Shown: positions 1-6,015 of the stretch, piece by piece
Layout: each line of letters begins with the position of its first letter
How positions within the stretch are numbered: the stretch's first letter is position 1
Assembly: GCA_016931665.1 (NCBI GenBank)
Contig: JAFGEH010000125.1
Location: 1 to 11,994, forward strand
Direction of reading: 5' to 3'
Source of the DNA: Candidatus Cloacimonadota bacterium
GTDB taxonomy: Bacteria; Cloacimonadota; Cloacimonadia; Cloacimonadales; TCS61
DNA: 11,994 bases
The notes under the pieces: model-generated
Databases searched by the model: none
What the model was told of the DNA's origin: nothing
What the model saw: only the letters and a program-made list of their open reading frames with translations
Made by a program: the position numbers and the translations under genes

Positions 1-8
1 AGGTGAAT

Positions 9-371
9 ATGTTAACCTTTAAAAGAGTTTTTATCGCGACTCTGTTCGGTATTGCCTGCGGATTGATCTGCCTGTTCCTGGCCAGTTCCGATCCAGCCCA
101 GCCCATAAACTGCGGACTGAAGTTGACGATTATTATCAGCCGGACTCTACTGGGTTTCACCATCGGGATCAGTGCCCTGCGTCTGGCCTGGTGGCTACAT
201 GGCATCGTGCTGGGTTATCTGGTGAGTATTCCCATGGCTCTAGCGATTATTTACGATTGGAAAATTGCTGTTGCCACCCTGGTTATGGGCATAATCTATG
301 GTTTAATCATCGAGCTCTTCACCTCAGTGATTTTCAAGGCAAAACCGATGGGATTATTGCCAAAAACTTAA
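9..371 (+). CDS. Small multi-pass membrane protein of unknown function
   Basis: About 120 residues, very hydrophobic, with roughly four predicted membrane helices: near residues 5-27, 37-57, 62-84 and 86-108. A short basic tail ends in KAKPMGLLPKT. I do not recognise the family, and no catalytic or metal-binding motif is visible. The ATG at 9 is preferred over the in-frame GTG at 3 because an AGG, probably the end of a Shine-Dalgarno sequence cut by the window edge, lies at 1-3, five bases before the ATG. An extension beyond the window cannot be wholly excluded. The gene is followed 16 bases later by a terminator shared with the converging trmO operon. Its upstream neighbours are outside the window, so context says nothing about its job. 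Confidence 0.65.
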   Translation: MLTFKRVFIATLFGIACGLICLFLASSDPAQPINCGLKLTIIISRTLLGFTIGISALRLAWWLHGIVLGYLVSIPMALAIIYDWKIAVATLVMGIIYGLIIELFTSVIFKAKPMGLLPKT

Positions 372-387
372 AAACACAGAAATCAAA

Positions 388-434
388 AAGGCAGGAAATT
401 CAATTTCCTGCCTTCAATTTGAATTTTTTATCCT
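388..434. terminator. Bidirectional intrinsic terminator between converging genes
   Basis: A perfect inverted repeat: 13 bases at 388-400 pair with 402-414, giving a stem of at least 9-11 bp with a tight TTCAA loop. On the plus strand it is followed by a T-rich tract (TTTGAATTTTTT, 418-429). On the minus strand the hairpin is followed by CTTTTTGATTT. It lies between the stop at 371 (plus) and the stop at 466 (minus), so it can end both transcripts. Confidence 0.8.
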
Positions 435-465
435 TATTTCAAGAGTATTCTACCTGAACCTTTCA

Positions 466-957
466 TCAGACTTCTTTACCGGGAATCCGCTTTTTCCTGC
501 TTTCCAGCCAGCCGATGCGGATTTCTTCCCTGCCATCGAATTCCGGTATATAGGGTTTGATGTCAAGCAGGGGAGTTCCATCCATCATATCCACATTCTC
601 GATCTGCAGGACACCCTCCCTGATACCTTGTAACCGCACCACCGACAACCCGATGGGATTGGGTCTTCTCGGTGCCCGGGTGGCAAATAATCCTCTTTCT
701 GTATCATCCAGAAAAGGAATGACCTTCAATTTATAACCATTCGAGCGGTGAAGATGGTAAAGTAGAATTATATGAGAAAATCCTTCAAGATCCTGCAAAC
801 CTTCCCGGTATTCAGGGAATACTTCAATTGTACCTTTGATCCCGGCTGCAAAGCGGGGCTGGATCGGTATTTCCTGAAGTTCAGTAAAAGGAGTATGAAT
901 TATCCCGATCGGGTGATATTCGATCTTTCTCCCGGTTTCCGGGTTGTCCTGACTCAA
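466..957 (-). CDS. trmO: tRNA (t6A37) N6-methyltransferase TrmO (UPF0066/TsaA family)
   Basis: 163 residues. The product methylates N6 of threonylcarbamoyladenosine at position 37 of ANN-decoding tRNAs, using S-adenosylmethionine. The sequence shows the family core: YHPIGIIHTPF near residue 14, IKGTIEVFPEY (40-50), LEGFSHIILLYHLHRS (57-72), the signature TRAPRRPNPIGLSVVRL (93-109) and DIKPYIPEFD (132-141). The size fits the short single-domain form; the C-terminal extension of E. coli TrmO is absent. The start is a UUG at 957-955 whose last two bases form part of the upstream stop (TTGA, 957-954). A GGAAG lies just upstream, and no ATG or GTG is available near the domain start. It is the second gene of the prxU-trmO operon, so its translation is probably coupled to the selenoprotein before it. 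Function is confident from the motif; methylation itself is inferred from the family. Confidence 0.88.
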   Translation of the reverse strand: MSQDNPETGRKIEYHPIGIIHTPFTELQEIPIQPRFAAGIKGTIEVFPEYREGLQDLEGFSHIILLYHLHRSNGYKLKVIPFLDDTERGLFATRAPRRPNPIGLSVVRLQGIREGVLQIENVDMMDGTPLLDIKPYIPEFDGREEIRIGWLESRKKRIPGKEV

Positions 958-1658
958 GGCTTCCAGACTTCCCAGACTCTTCCGACCAAAGCCGGTCCCG
1001 GCTTGAGAGTTGTCTCTCCCGGCTGCCAGCCGGAAGGAGTAACCTCTCCGGTCTTAGCCACATGCTGGAAGGCTTTCACCTGCCGCAACAGTTCATCGGG
1101 ATTGCGGCCTACTTCGGGAGTCAGCACTTCCATCGCCCGGATCACGAAATCGGGATCGATGATGAAGCGTCCCCGGATATCTACTCCTGCTGCTTCTTCA
1201 TACACGCCATACAATCTGCCGATCTGACCGCCGGCATCGGAGAGCATGGGGAAGGGTACTCCGCCTTTTACCATCTTAGAAAGTTCCTGTTCCTGCCAGA
1301 TCTTATGGACAAAGCGGCTATCGGTGCTCATGGACAGCACTTCTACACCAAGTTTTTTAAATTGATCATAAAGGGCAGCGACCGCTGCCAGTTCGGTGGG
1401 TCAGACGAAGGTGAAATCGCCGGGATAGAAACACAGGACAATCCATTGCCCTTTATAATCCGCGAGCCTGACCGTTTTAAATCCCTCTCCTGCCAAAAAG
1501 GCATTGGCTTCAAAATCAATCGCCGATTTACCAACACGCGCTGTCATAATGCTGACCTCCTGTTTAACTGAATTTTCCTTTGCCTGCCCGGAAGTATCCG
1601 TATTAGCCACAATTGGTCCTTTGGCAGGTTTCACACAACCATCTTTCTGTTCTGGCAT
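954..1658 (-). CDS. prxU: Selenocysteine-containing peroxiredoxin (AhpC/PrxU-like), in-frame UGA
   Basis: A thiol-type peroxidase that reduces H2O2 and organic hydroperoxides in the cytoplasm. Naive translation stops at a TGA (1403-1401), but the same frame continues for 148 codons to TGA at 956-954, giving 234 residues with U86. The TGA falls exactly on the peroxidatic position: the PxxxTxxC motif reads P79-GDF-T83-FV-U86 and continues PTELAAV. Further family marks are STDSRFVHK (111-119), VPFPMLSD (134-141), the active-site Arg of DIRGRFIIDP (R162) and the C-terminal LKPGPALVGRVW. The canonical resolving Cys is absent: GEVTPSGW has Thr207 in place of the usual Cys, and no Cys follows U86. 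Only C8 and C76 remain, so the enzyme probably needs an external reductant. A hairpin with a GGUC loop begins 11 bases after the UGA. Two starts are plausible: ATG 1658 (AGGAGG, 4-base spacing) and ATG 1547 (AGGAGG, 8-base spacing). The latter gives 197 residues, the usual family length. First gene of an operon with trmO. Confidence 0.9.
1374..1403 (-). promoter_or_regulatory. UGA selenocysteine codon and bacterial SECIS hairpin
   Basis: On the minus strand the UGA (1403-1401) is followed by 11 bases, then a perfect hairpin: GGCAGC (1389-1384), loop GGTC (1383-1380), GCTGCC (1379-1374). The loop begins 18 bases after the UGA. This spacing and the GGUC apical loop match the known E. coli fdhF SECIS, which the elongation factor SelB binds just downstream of the Sec codon. 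The hairpin is also coding sequence for the conserved ELAAVAAL segment. SelB recognition is inferred; the hairpin, loop and spacing are seen directly. Confidence 0.85.
1545..1561 (-). promoter_or_regulatory. Internal ribosome binding site and alternative start of prxU
   Basis: AGGAGG at 1561-1556 lies 8 bases before an in-frame ATG at 1547-1545, inside the longest prxU frame. Translation from here gives MTARVGKSAIDFEANAF, where AhpC-type peroxiredoxins normally begin, and 197 residues with Sec at 49. A second perfect AGGAGG (1668-1663) serves the upstream ATG at 1658. Either the upstream start makes an isoform with a 37-residue polar extension, or the internal site is the main one. Confidence 0.6.
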
Positions 1659-2029
1659 GTTACCTCCTTTTTAAGACAATTATTGATGAGTATTTGTACT
1701 TTAATATTATCACTATAAGTTTATTCCATCCGAATTTCCCGAACTGTCAACCTTAATTTCGAAATGAAAATACACTGAAGCGAATAAGCCATGATGTGAT
1801 AATGCCGGAAAGTGAGGAAGACGTTAAAGTAAATACAGCTTCATCGATCCTTCTTTTAAAGATATTGGGGAACCGTCCGTTTACGCACGATATATGTCCA
1901 AAAGCGTTCGCCCGCTAGATAGATAATTTTCTGTATTATCCTACATTTCAATATGTTGCGATAATGGCTCTCCATTTGCATTTATTTCATTTGATTGCCA
2001 AATTAAAATCTGTTTATATAGGAGAAGGC
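1659..2029. other. Divergent intergenic region between prxU and the flavin reductase gene
   Basis: 371 bases carrying the control regions of two divergent genes. Seen here: the prxU Shine-Dalgarno (1663-1668), a minus-strand TTGACA at 1750-1745 with only a poor -10 (AATAAA, 1725-1720, spacer 19), and a 10-base palindrome ATTTCGAAAT at 1756-1765 that could be an operator. A 38-codon ORF at 1802-1918 (plus) has no ribosome binding site and no recognisable sequence, so it is not called as a gene. GGAG at 2021-2024 serves the rightward gene. No structured RNA motif was recognised. Confidence 0.5.
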
Positions 2030-2611
2030 ATGAAAAAGAAACTGGGAGCTAAATCTGTTATCTATCCCATTCCCACAGTTCTGGTAGGAACCGAGGTTGC
2101 CGGAAAAGCAAATTATACTCTGACGGGTGACTGCGGTATTATGGGCCTGCAACCGGCGCTGGTTTATATCGCACTCCATGAAAGCAGTTATACGAGTGAA
2201 GGGATCCGCCGGAATAATTCATTCAGTTTGAATTTTCCAACTTCCAAAATGATGCAGATCGCCGATTACTGCGGAATCCATTCTGGTAGAGAAGTAGATA
2301 AATCATTGCTTTTTGACATTTTCTATGGTGAGTTGGGCAATGTCCCCCTGATCGAAGAGTGCCCGGTTAATCTGGAATGCCGTGTACTTCAGAATATTGT
2401 TATTCAGCAGCGCCATATCTATATTGCCGAAGTTGTACAAACTTATGTTAAAGATGACCTGGTGATAAACAGGGACGGCCATTTCTACCTGGCTAACATG
2501 ACCCGGCTGGATCCTCTCATCTATTCTCTGGATAACCGCTATTACCAGATCGCAGAATCCATCGGTATAGGATATTCGGAAGGAAAGAAATTTCAGACAC
2601 CTACTGCTTAA
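2030..2611 (+). CDS. Flavin reductase-like FMN-binding protein (flavoredoxin type)
   Basis: 193 residues. The pattern is that of the flavin reductase-like split-barrel family: an N-terminal strand IYPIPTVLVGTEVAGKANYTLTG in which PxPxxLVGT and N28 lead into the FMN site, then PALVYIALHESSYTSEGIRRN (42-62), FSLNFPTSKMMQIADYCGIHSGR (65-87) and the late IYIAEVVQTYVKDD (130-143). Such proteins bind FMN and act as flavin reductases or small electron carriers in anaerobes; the substrate cannot be read from sequence. The start at 2030 is chosen because GGAGAAGG lies at 2021-2028. An upstream in-frame ATG at 1964 lacks a ribosome binding site and would add a non-family extension. Cysteines at 35, 81, 111 and 117 are present, but no known redox motif is evident. 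It is transcribed alone and divergently from prxU. Confidence 0.82.
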   Translation: MKKKLGAKSVIYPIPTVLVGTEVAGKANYTLTGDCGIMGLQPALVYIALHESSYTSEGIRRNNSFSLNFPTSKMMQIADYCGIHSGREVDKSLLFDIFYGELGNVPLIEECPVNLECRVLQNIVIQQRHIYIAEVVQTYVKDDLVINRDGHFYLANMTRLDPLIYSLDNRYYQIAESIGIGYSEGKKFQTPTA

Positions 2612-2737
2612 TTTATAATAATTCTGAAAATTTACTTTAGAAGATTTCTTAAGTGATTATATTATTCTGTCAATCATCTGGTAATAATAAGCGGGAAATT
2701 GTTTGTTTCTAACTCATAAGCAAAATTATTATTATAG

Positions 2738-2768
2738 TTGACAAAGACAATACAGGCTTGATTATAAA
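2738..2768 (+). promoter_or_regulatory. Candidate sigma-70-type promoter for the 2803-4109 operon
   Basis: A perfect -35 TTGACA (2738-2743) is followed, after 18 bases, by TTATAA (2762-2767), or after 19 bases by TATAAA (2763-2768). The surrounding DNA is AT-rich, and the site lies about 35 bases upstream of a GGAGG and the ATG at 2803. It is the clearest promoter-like site in the window. Confidence 0.55.
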
Positions 2769-2802
2769 TAATAAAAGAGTCAATATAATAAGGAGGATAG
2801 AT

Positions 2803-3243
2803 ATGAACACTCTGAGAAACGGACGTGGTGGATATATCCTTTTTCTGCTGATCTTACTCTTTTTTATAATTATTCTGGTTAGGCAGAATTCACAACCGCG
2901 CCAGATAAGCGGTATGGTTGAGTATAAAATGATCACTGGAATGAGAGATGAATTATTACAGGTAATAATGCTGCAAACACCTTCGGAATTCATCCACAAA
3001 GATCCTGTTTTTGATACTCTTATCAGCACCAGATCCCTGCCTGATATCATATCTGATTCTTTATTCAGTAATTTTGAAGATATTAAATATCGGGTAAGCA
3101 TCTTCAATAATACCCGTAACGAAACCAGTATGTACTTTCTCAACCGGGAAATGTTTGAAATGATAGACATCGGGAATATTTATCAATTTGAAATTGATCC
3201 CAAACATCGGGACACAATTAGAAAAACTTCTTTATATAATTGA
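2803..3243 (+). CDS. Single-pass membrane-anchored protein of unknown function
   Basis: 146 residues: a short basic N-terminus (MNTLRNGRGG), one strong membrane helix at about residues 11-26, then a soluble domain of about 115 residues with no cysteine and no motif I recognise. The layout, basic residues plus Gly-Gly before a long hydrophobic helix near the N-terminus, resembles a pilin-like or pseudopilin N-terminus. However, the conserved Glu at +5 of type IV pilins is missing, so I do not call it a pilin. The ATG at 2803 is supported by GGAGG with 6-base spacing; the longer in-frame ATG at 2758 overlaps the promoter. It lies 7 bases upstream of the nitroreductase gene and shares its transcript. 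The base composition is more AT-rich than its neighbours. Confidence 0.7.
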   Translation: MNTLRNGRGGYILFLLILLFFIIILVRQNSQPRQISGMVEYKMITGMRDELLQVIMLQTPSEFIHKDPVFDTLISTRSLPDIISDSLFSNFEDIKYRVSIFNNTRNETSMYFLNREMFEMIDIGNIYQFEIDPKHRDTIRKTSLYN

Positions 3244-3250
3244 AGGAAAA

Positions 3251-3766
3251 ATGATTGAGATAATACGTTCCCGGCGCAGCGTACGGGAATTCCTGCCCAA
3301 TCCGGTAGAAACAGAGAAGATCGAATTGCTGCAGGAGGCTGCCCTCCGTGCTCCCACTTCCCGTAATCGTTTAAGCTGTTACTATTATTTTATTACAAAT
3401 CGCGCAATTCTTGAATCTCTGGCCATAGCCAAACCTCAGGGTGGTATTTTCCTGAAGGAAGCTCCTCTCGCGGTGGTGGTTACCGGTGATGAAAAGGCAA
3501 CTGATGTCTGGGTAGAAGATTGCAGTATAGGATGTTCATTCCTGCAACTGATGGCGGCATCTCTGGGACTGGGCAGCTGCTGGGTGCAGATCCGGAACAG
3601 GTGGCATAATGACCATATAACTGCCGAGGGATATATACAAGATCTACTGCAATTACCCGGAAATTTAAGAGTTGAAGCTTTGATTGCCATCGGTTATCCT
3701 GCCATTAAACCCGCACCGGTTCCTGCCCGCGATCTGGCTTTAGATCATATTAATTTCATACATTAA
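3251..3766 (+). CDS. Nitroreductase family protein (FMN-dependent oxidoreductase)
   Basis: 171 residues, typical of the compact nitroreductase fold. N-terminal MIEIIRSRRSVREF (1-14) carries the FMN-phosphate-binding Arg/Ser residues; APTSRNRLSCYYYF (34-47) matches the second FMN-contact segment; LKEAPLAVVV (68-77) is the central strand; LGLGSCWVQIRNR (105-117) is the signature near the dimer and FMN site; VEALIAIGYP (141-150) closes the core. Members reduce nitro groups, quinones or flavins with NAD(P)H; the physiological substrate cannot be inferred. The start at 3251 has AAGGAAAA just upstream and gives the family N-terminus; an earlier ATG at 3188 lies inside the previous gene. It follows the membrane protein by 7 bases and precedes the alkyltransferase-like gene by 13. 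Confidence 0.87.
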   Translation: MIEIIRSRRSVREFLPNPVETEKIELLQEAALRAPTSRNRLSCYYYFITNRAILESLAIAKPQGGIFLKEAPLAVVVTGDEKATDVWVEDCSIGCSFLQLMAASLGLGSCWVQIRNRWHNDHITAEGYIQDLLQLPGNLRVEALIAIGYPAIKPAPVPARDLALDHINFIH

Positions 3767-3779
3767 AGGATAAACCGGG

Positions 3780-4109
3780 ATGTTAAATAAGACTTATGAA
3801 AAAACCTATGCGGCAGTACGGCACATACCAAGGGGCAAGGTGGCAACTTACGGTTTGATAGCCGCAGTGGCAGGCTTTCCGGGTCAGTCCAGAATGGTGG
3901 GATATGCTTTGAATTCACTGCCGGAAGGCTATCAGGTCCCCTGGCATCGGGTCATTAATTCTCAGGGCAAAATCAGCCTGGGCACTGCCGGGGGCTGGGG
4001 TGAATACCAGCGCTCTCTGCTGGAAGCGGAAGGTGTGATCTTTAATGATATTGGCAAGATTGATTTAAGTATCTATTTATGGCAGCCTGCTGCTGGAATA
4101 TCCTTCTAA
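3780..4109 (+). CDS. Alkyltransferase-like protein (ATL, MGMT DNA-binding domain)
   Basis: 109 residues consisting only of the DNA-binding domain of O6-alkylguanine-DNA alkyltransferase. The family PCHRV motif reads PWHRVINSQGKIS (54-66), with Trp55 where the alkyl-acceptor Cys should be. This is the diagnostic change of the ATL (Atl1/YbaZ) group, which binds O6-alkylguanine without repairing it and hands the lesion to nucleotide excision repair. IPRGKVATYGLIAAVAG (16-32) and SRMVGYALNSLP (37-48) form the helix-turn-helix, with Arg38 as the expected Arg finger. The start has AAAGGA upstream at 3767-3772. It is last in the operon; its stop overlaps the stop of the converging histidine kinase gene by four bases. 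Function is inferred from the well-studied family; the Cys to Trp change is seen directly. Confidence 0.88.
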   Translation: MLNKTYEKTYAAVRHIPRGKVATYGLIAAVAGFPGQSRMVGYALNSLPEGYQVPWHRVINSQGKISLGTAGGWGEYQRSLLEAEGVIFNDIGKIDLSIYLWQPAAGISF

Positions 4110-5788
4110 TGCAGGGCTTTGAACAGCATTATAAAAGTAATCCCCCCGGCGGGATTTAATTCTGCTGAAATACTGCCCCCATAACGTTCCATATTCTTTT
4201 TAACAATAAATAAACCCAGGCCTGTATTGGCCGTTTTGCCGTATTTGAATCTCTCTTCAAAGATGCGGGGAATTATCTCCACCGGCATCCCTCTGCCATT
4301 ATCGGAAAATCTGACTTCCTTGAATTTTTCCTGATTCGTAATCGATATTTCTAATCTGGTAGCTCCACCATGTAAACGGGCATTACGGATCAGATTGTCA
4401 AACAGGGAAAAGATTGCCTCATCAGCCAGAATCTGGCCTTTACCCTGCATTACAAACTCAAGTTCGGGATAATTTTCCCGTAATTGTCGAAAGATCTCTG
4501 TCAATTCATAGAATTTCAGGCTACTGTTCGTATCGATGAAACTTTCCAGTTCCCTCATCCGGTCAATCAGGTCCACACTCTTTCTTATTGCTTTTTCTGC
4601 TTCCTGCAGGACATCCTTTTCCTGATTATTCTGATAAATTCTTAACGCGCTCCTGCTGACAGCCAGGTTATTCAACAGGTCATGCCTTAGGATCTTGTTG
4701 ATCAGTTCCAGATGATCCTTATGGGCTTTCAACTCACGATTGGCACGGGCTAATTCGACATTGCGCAAGCGGTAAATCTCAGCCTGCTGCCGGGCCAATT
4801 CAGCTTCCTTCTCCTTCTTCTCAATATCGTAATTCAACTGCAACTCTGCAATTTTTTTACTACTCTGCACATTATAGATTTCATTGCGCAGATCGGAATA
4901 TTTTCTGTAAAACTCCAGAGCCTGCTTGTATTTCCTGAGATTGGCATATATCAGGGAAAGATTCAGGTAAGAATTACTTATCTCATCTTTGCTGTTAATT
5001 TCTCTGGCACACTTCAAACCCTCTATCTGGTATTCAAGAGCTTCCTGATACCTGCCCAGTTCCAGCAAGGCTGAAGTGACATTTACATAGCTGATAGCCA
5101 ATTCCCGTTTGCGGTTATGCTTTTTCTCTATCTCCAGGGTCTGCAGGAAAATTTTCAGTGATTCCTCGATATTGCCCTGGTAAAAATGTACTATGGCCAT
5201 ATCATGAAGAATGAAGGAGATGCCGAATTCATAATTCACCTTCCTGGCAATATCCAGTGCTTCCTGATGGTATTGCAGGGATTTATCGTAATCTTTCCGG
5301 TAAGTCATTACATTTGCTAATTCGTTCAAAGGGGTGATCAGTTCTTGGGGATCACCAATTTTCTTGGCTTTCTCAACAGCCCGGCTGAAATATTCCCCGG
5401 CCTGTTCGAAATTCTCCAGTTTTCGATATACATAGCCTATCCCTTCCAGTGCCAGTTTGGACTTATGATCATTGCTGAGATCTTCAGCCAGCTGCAGGGC
5501 CTCCAGATAATATTCCAGAGATCGGTCATAGGCAGCAGCATAGAGAACATTGATCTGACCCAGGCTGCACAGTATATTCAGACGGCTGGTGTGGACGTCA
5601 TTTTCAGATTTGAATTCCTTGCCATGATCGAGCAGAAGCTGATTGGCTTCCAGATAAGATTTAACTGCCATTTCCGGTTTTTGCAGCTGTTCATATCTTT
5701 TACTTATATCCAAGAGAATTTTTAATCTCTCCGCAGTATTGGCTGAACCAAGTTTTACTTCCAGTTCACGGATCTTCTCATCCTGCAT
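4106..5788 (-). CDS. Cytoplasmic TPR-domain sensor histidine kinase (orphan)
   Basis: 560 residues with no membrane segment or signal peptide. Residues about 1-305 are tandem TPR-like helical repeats (for example EYYLEALQLAEDL, AGEYFSRAVEKAKKIG, QALEFYRKYSDLRN). A charged coiled coil spans about 308-360. The dimerisation/phosphoacceptor helix contains LRHDLLNNL with His369. The HATPase domain shows the N-box DNLIRNARLHG (464-474), G1 DNGRGM (496-501), F-box IFEERFKYGK (509-518) and G2 TGLGLFIVKKNMERYGG (522-538). It is therefore a complete, probably active ATP-dependent His kinase whose TPR domain would sense a bound protein or peptide in the cytoplasm. No response regulator gene is adjacent. 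The start ATG at 5788 follows AAAGGGG. It converges on the ATL gene with a 4-base stop overlap and is divergent from the secreted-protein gene. Confidence 0.9.
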   Translation of the reverse strand: MQDEKIRELEVKLGSANTAERLKILLDISKRYEQLQKPEMAVKSYLEANQLLLDHGKEFKSENDVHTSRLNILCSLGQINVLYAAAYDRSLEYYLEALQLAEDLSNDHKSKLALEGIGYVYRKLENFEQAGEYFSRAVEKAKKIGDPQELITPLNELANVMTYRKDYDKSLQYHQEALDIARKVNYEFGISFILHDMAIVHFYQGNIEESLKIFLQTLEIEKKHNRKRELAISYVNVTSALLELGRYQEALEYQIEGLKCAREINSKDEISNSYLNLSLIYANLRKYKQALEFYRKYSDLRNEIYNVQSSKKIAELQLNYDIEKKEKEAELARQQAEIYRLRNVELARANRELKAHKDHLELINKILRHDLLNNLAVSRSALRIYQNNQEKDVLQEAEKAIRKSVDLIDRMRELESFIDTNSSLKFYELTEIFRQLRENYPELEFVMQGKGQILADEAIFSLFDNLIRNARLHGGATRLEISITNQEKFKEVRFSDNGRGMPVEIIPRIFEERFKYGKTANTGLGLFIVKKNMERYGGSISAELNPAGGITFIMLFKALH

Positions 5789-6015
5789 AAAAAACCCCTT
5801 TCTATCTAACCTTGGGTTATATTGGTAAGATTAATGTTCTCACGAAATTGAAGCAAGCAATTTCTAATTTTGCCCCATCCTGGTACAATAATTGAGAATT
5901 TTGCCCAATTTTAGTTCATCCTGATTGAGCTTTAATTTGTGCATCTTTATATATTATGACTACTTAGAGATCTGGAATATTTACTGCTTTTACTTGAAGT
6001 ATAAAGGAGGCACAA
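5789..6015. other. Divergent control region between the TPR kinase and the secreted protein
   Basis: 227 bases. It contains a small inverted repeat TAACC-TTG-GGTTA (5807-5819) just upstream of the kinase Shine-Dalgarno. It also contains two exact copies of AATTTTGCCC (5866-5875 and 5897-5906; 31 bases apart, about three helical turns) and two of CATCCTG (5876-5882 and 5917-5923). These could be binding sites for a regulator of either gene; this is a suggestion from spacing only. Confidence 0.35.
5925..5953 (+). promoter_or_regulatory. Candidate promoter for the secreted-protein gene
   Basis: TTGAGC (5925-5930), a 17-base spacer and TATATA (5948-5953). Each hexamer matches consensus at four of six positions, and the site would give a leader of about 55 bases before the ATG at 6016. 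It lies just after the repeated AATTTTGCCC and CATCCTG elements. Confidence 0.4.

Noticed and set aside
954..1340. Peroxiredoxin as a pseudogene with a nonsense mutation, or as two separate genes
   Set aside because: The frame is unbroken apart from the single TGA, which falls on the redox-active residue, the flanking motif is perfect and a GGUC-loop hairpin follows. A random nonsense mutation would not be expected at that codon with these features.
772..1571. Two long plus-strand ORFs (772-1227 and 1062-1571) opposite prxU and trmO
   Set aside because: Antisense shadows of conserved coding sequence, without recognisable protein content.
1802..1918. 38-codon ORF on the plus strand in the prxU/flavin reductase intergenic region
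   Set aside because: No Shine-Dalgarno, no recognisable family sequence, short enough to occur by chance.
1964..2029. N-terminal extension of the flavin reductase-like protein from ATG 1964
   Set aside because: No Shine-Dalgarno before 1964, whereas GGAGAAGG directly precedes ATG 2030, and the extension does not fit the family.
2709..3170. 153-codon minus-strand ORF opposite the membrane-anchored gene
   Set aside because: The plus-strand gene has a promoter, Shine-Dalgarno and operon spacing to the nitroreductase. The minus-strand product is a low-complexity Ile/Leu/Ser-rich shadow.
4139..4156. Hairpin AATCCC/GGGATT just after the ATL gene as a terminator
   Set aside because: No T-run follows on the plus strand, and the sequence is coding for the C-terminus of the histidine kinase (NPAGGI).
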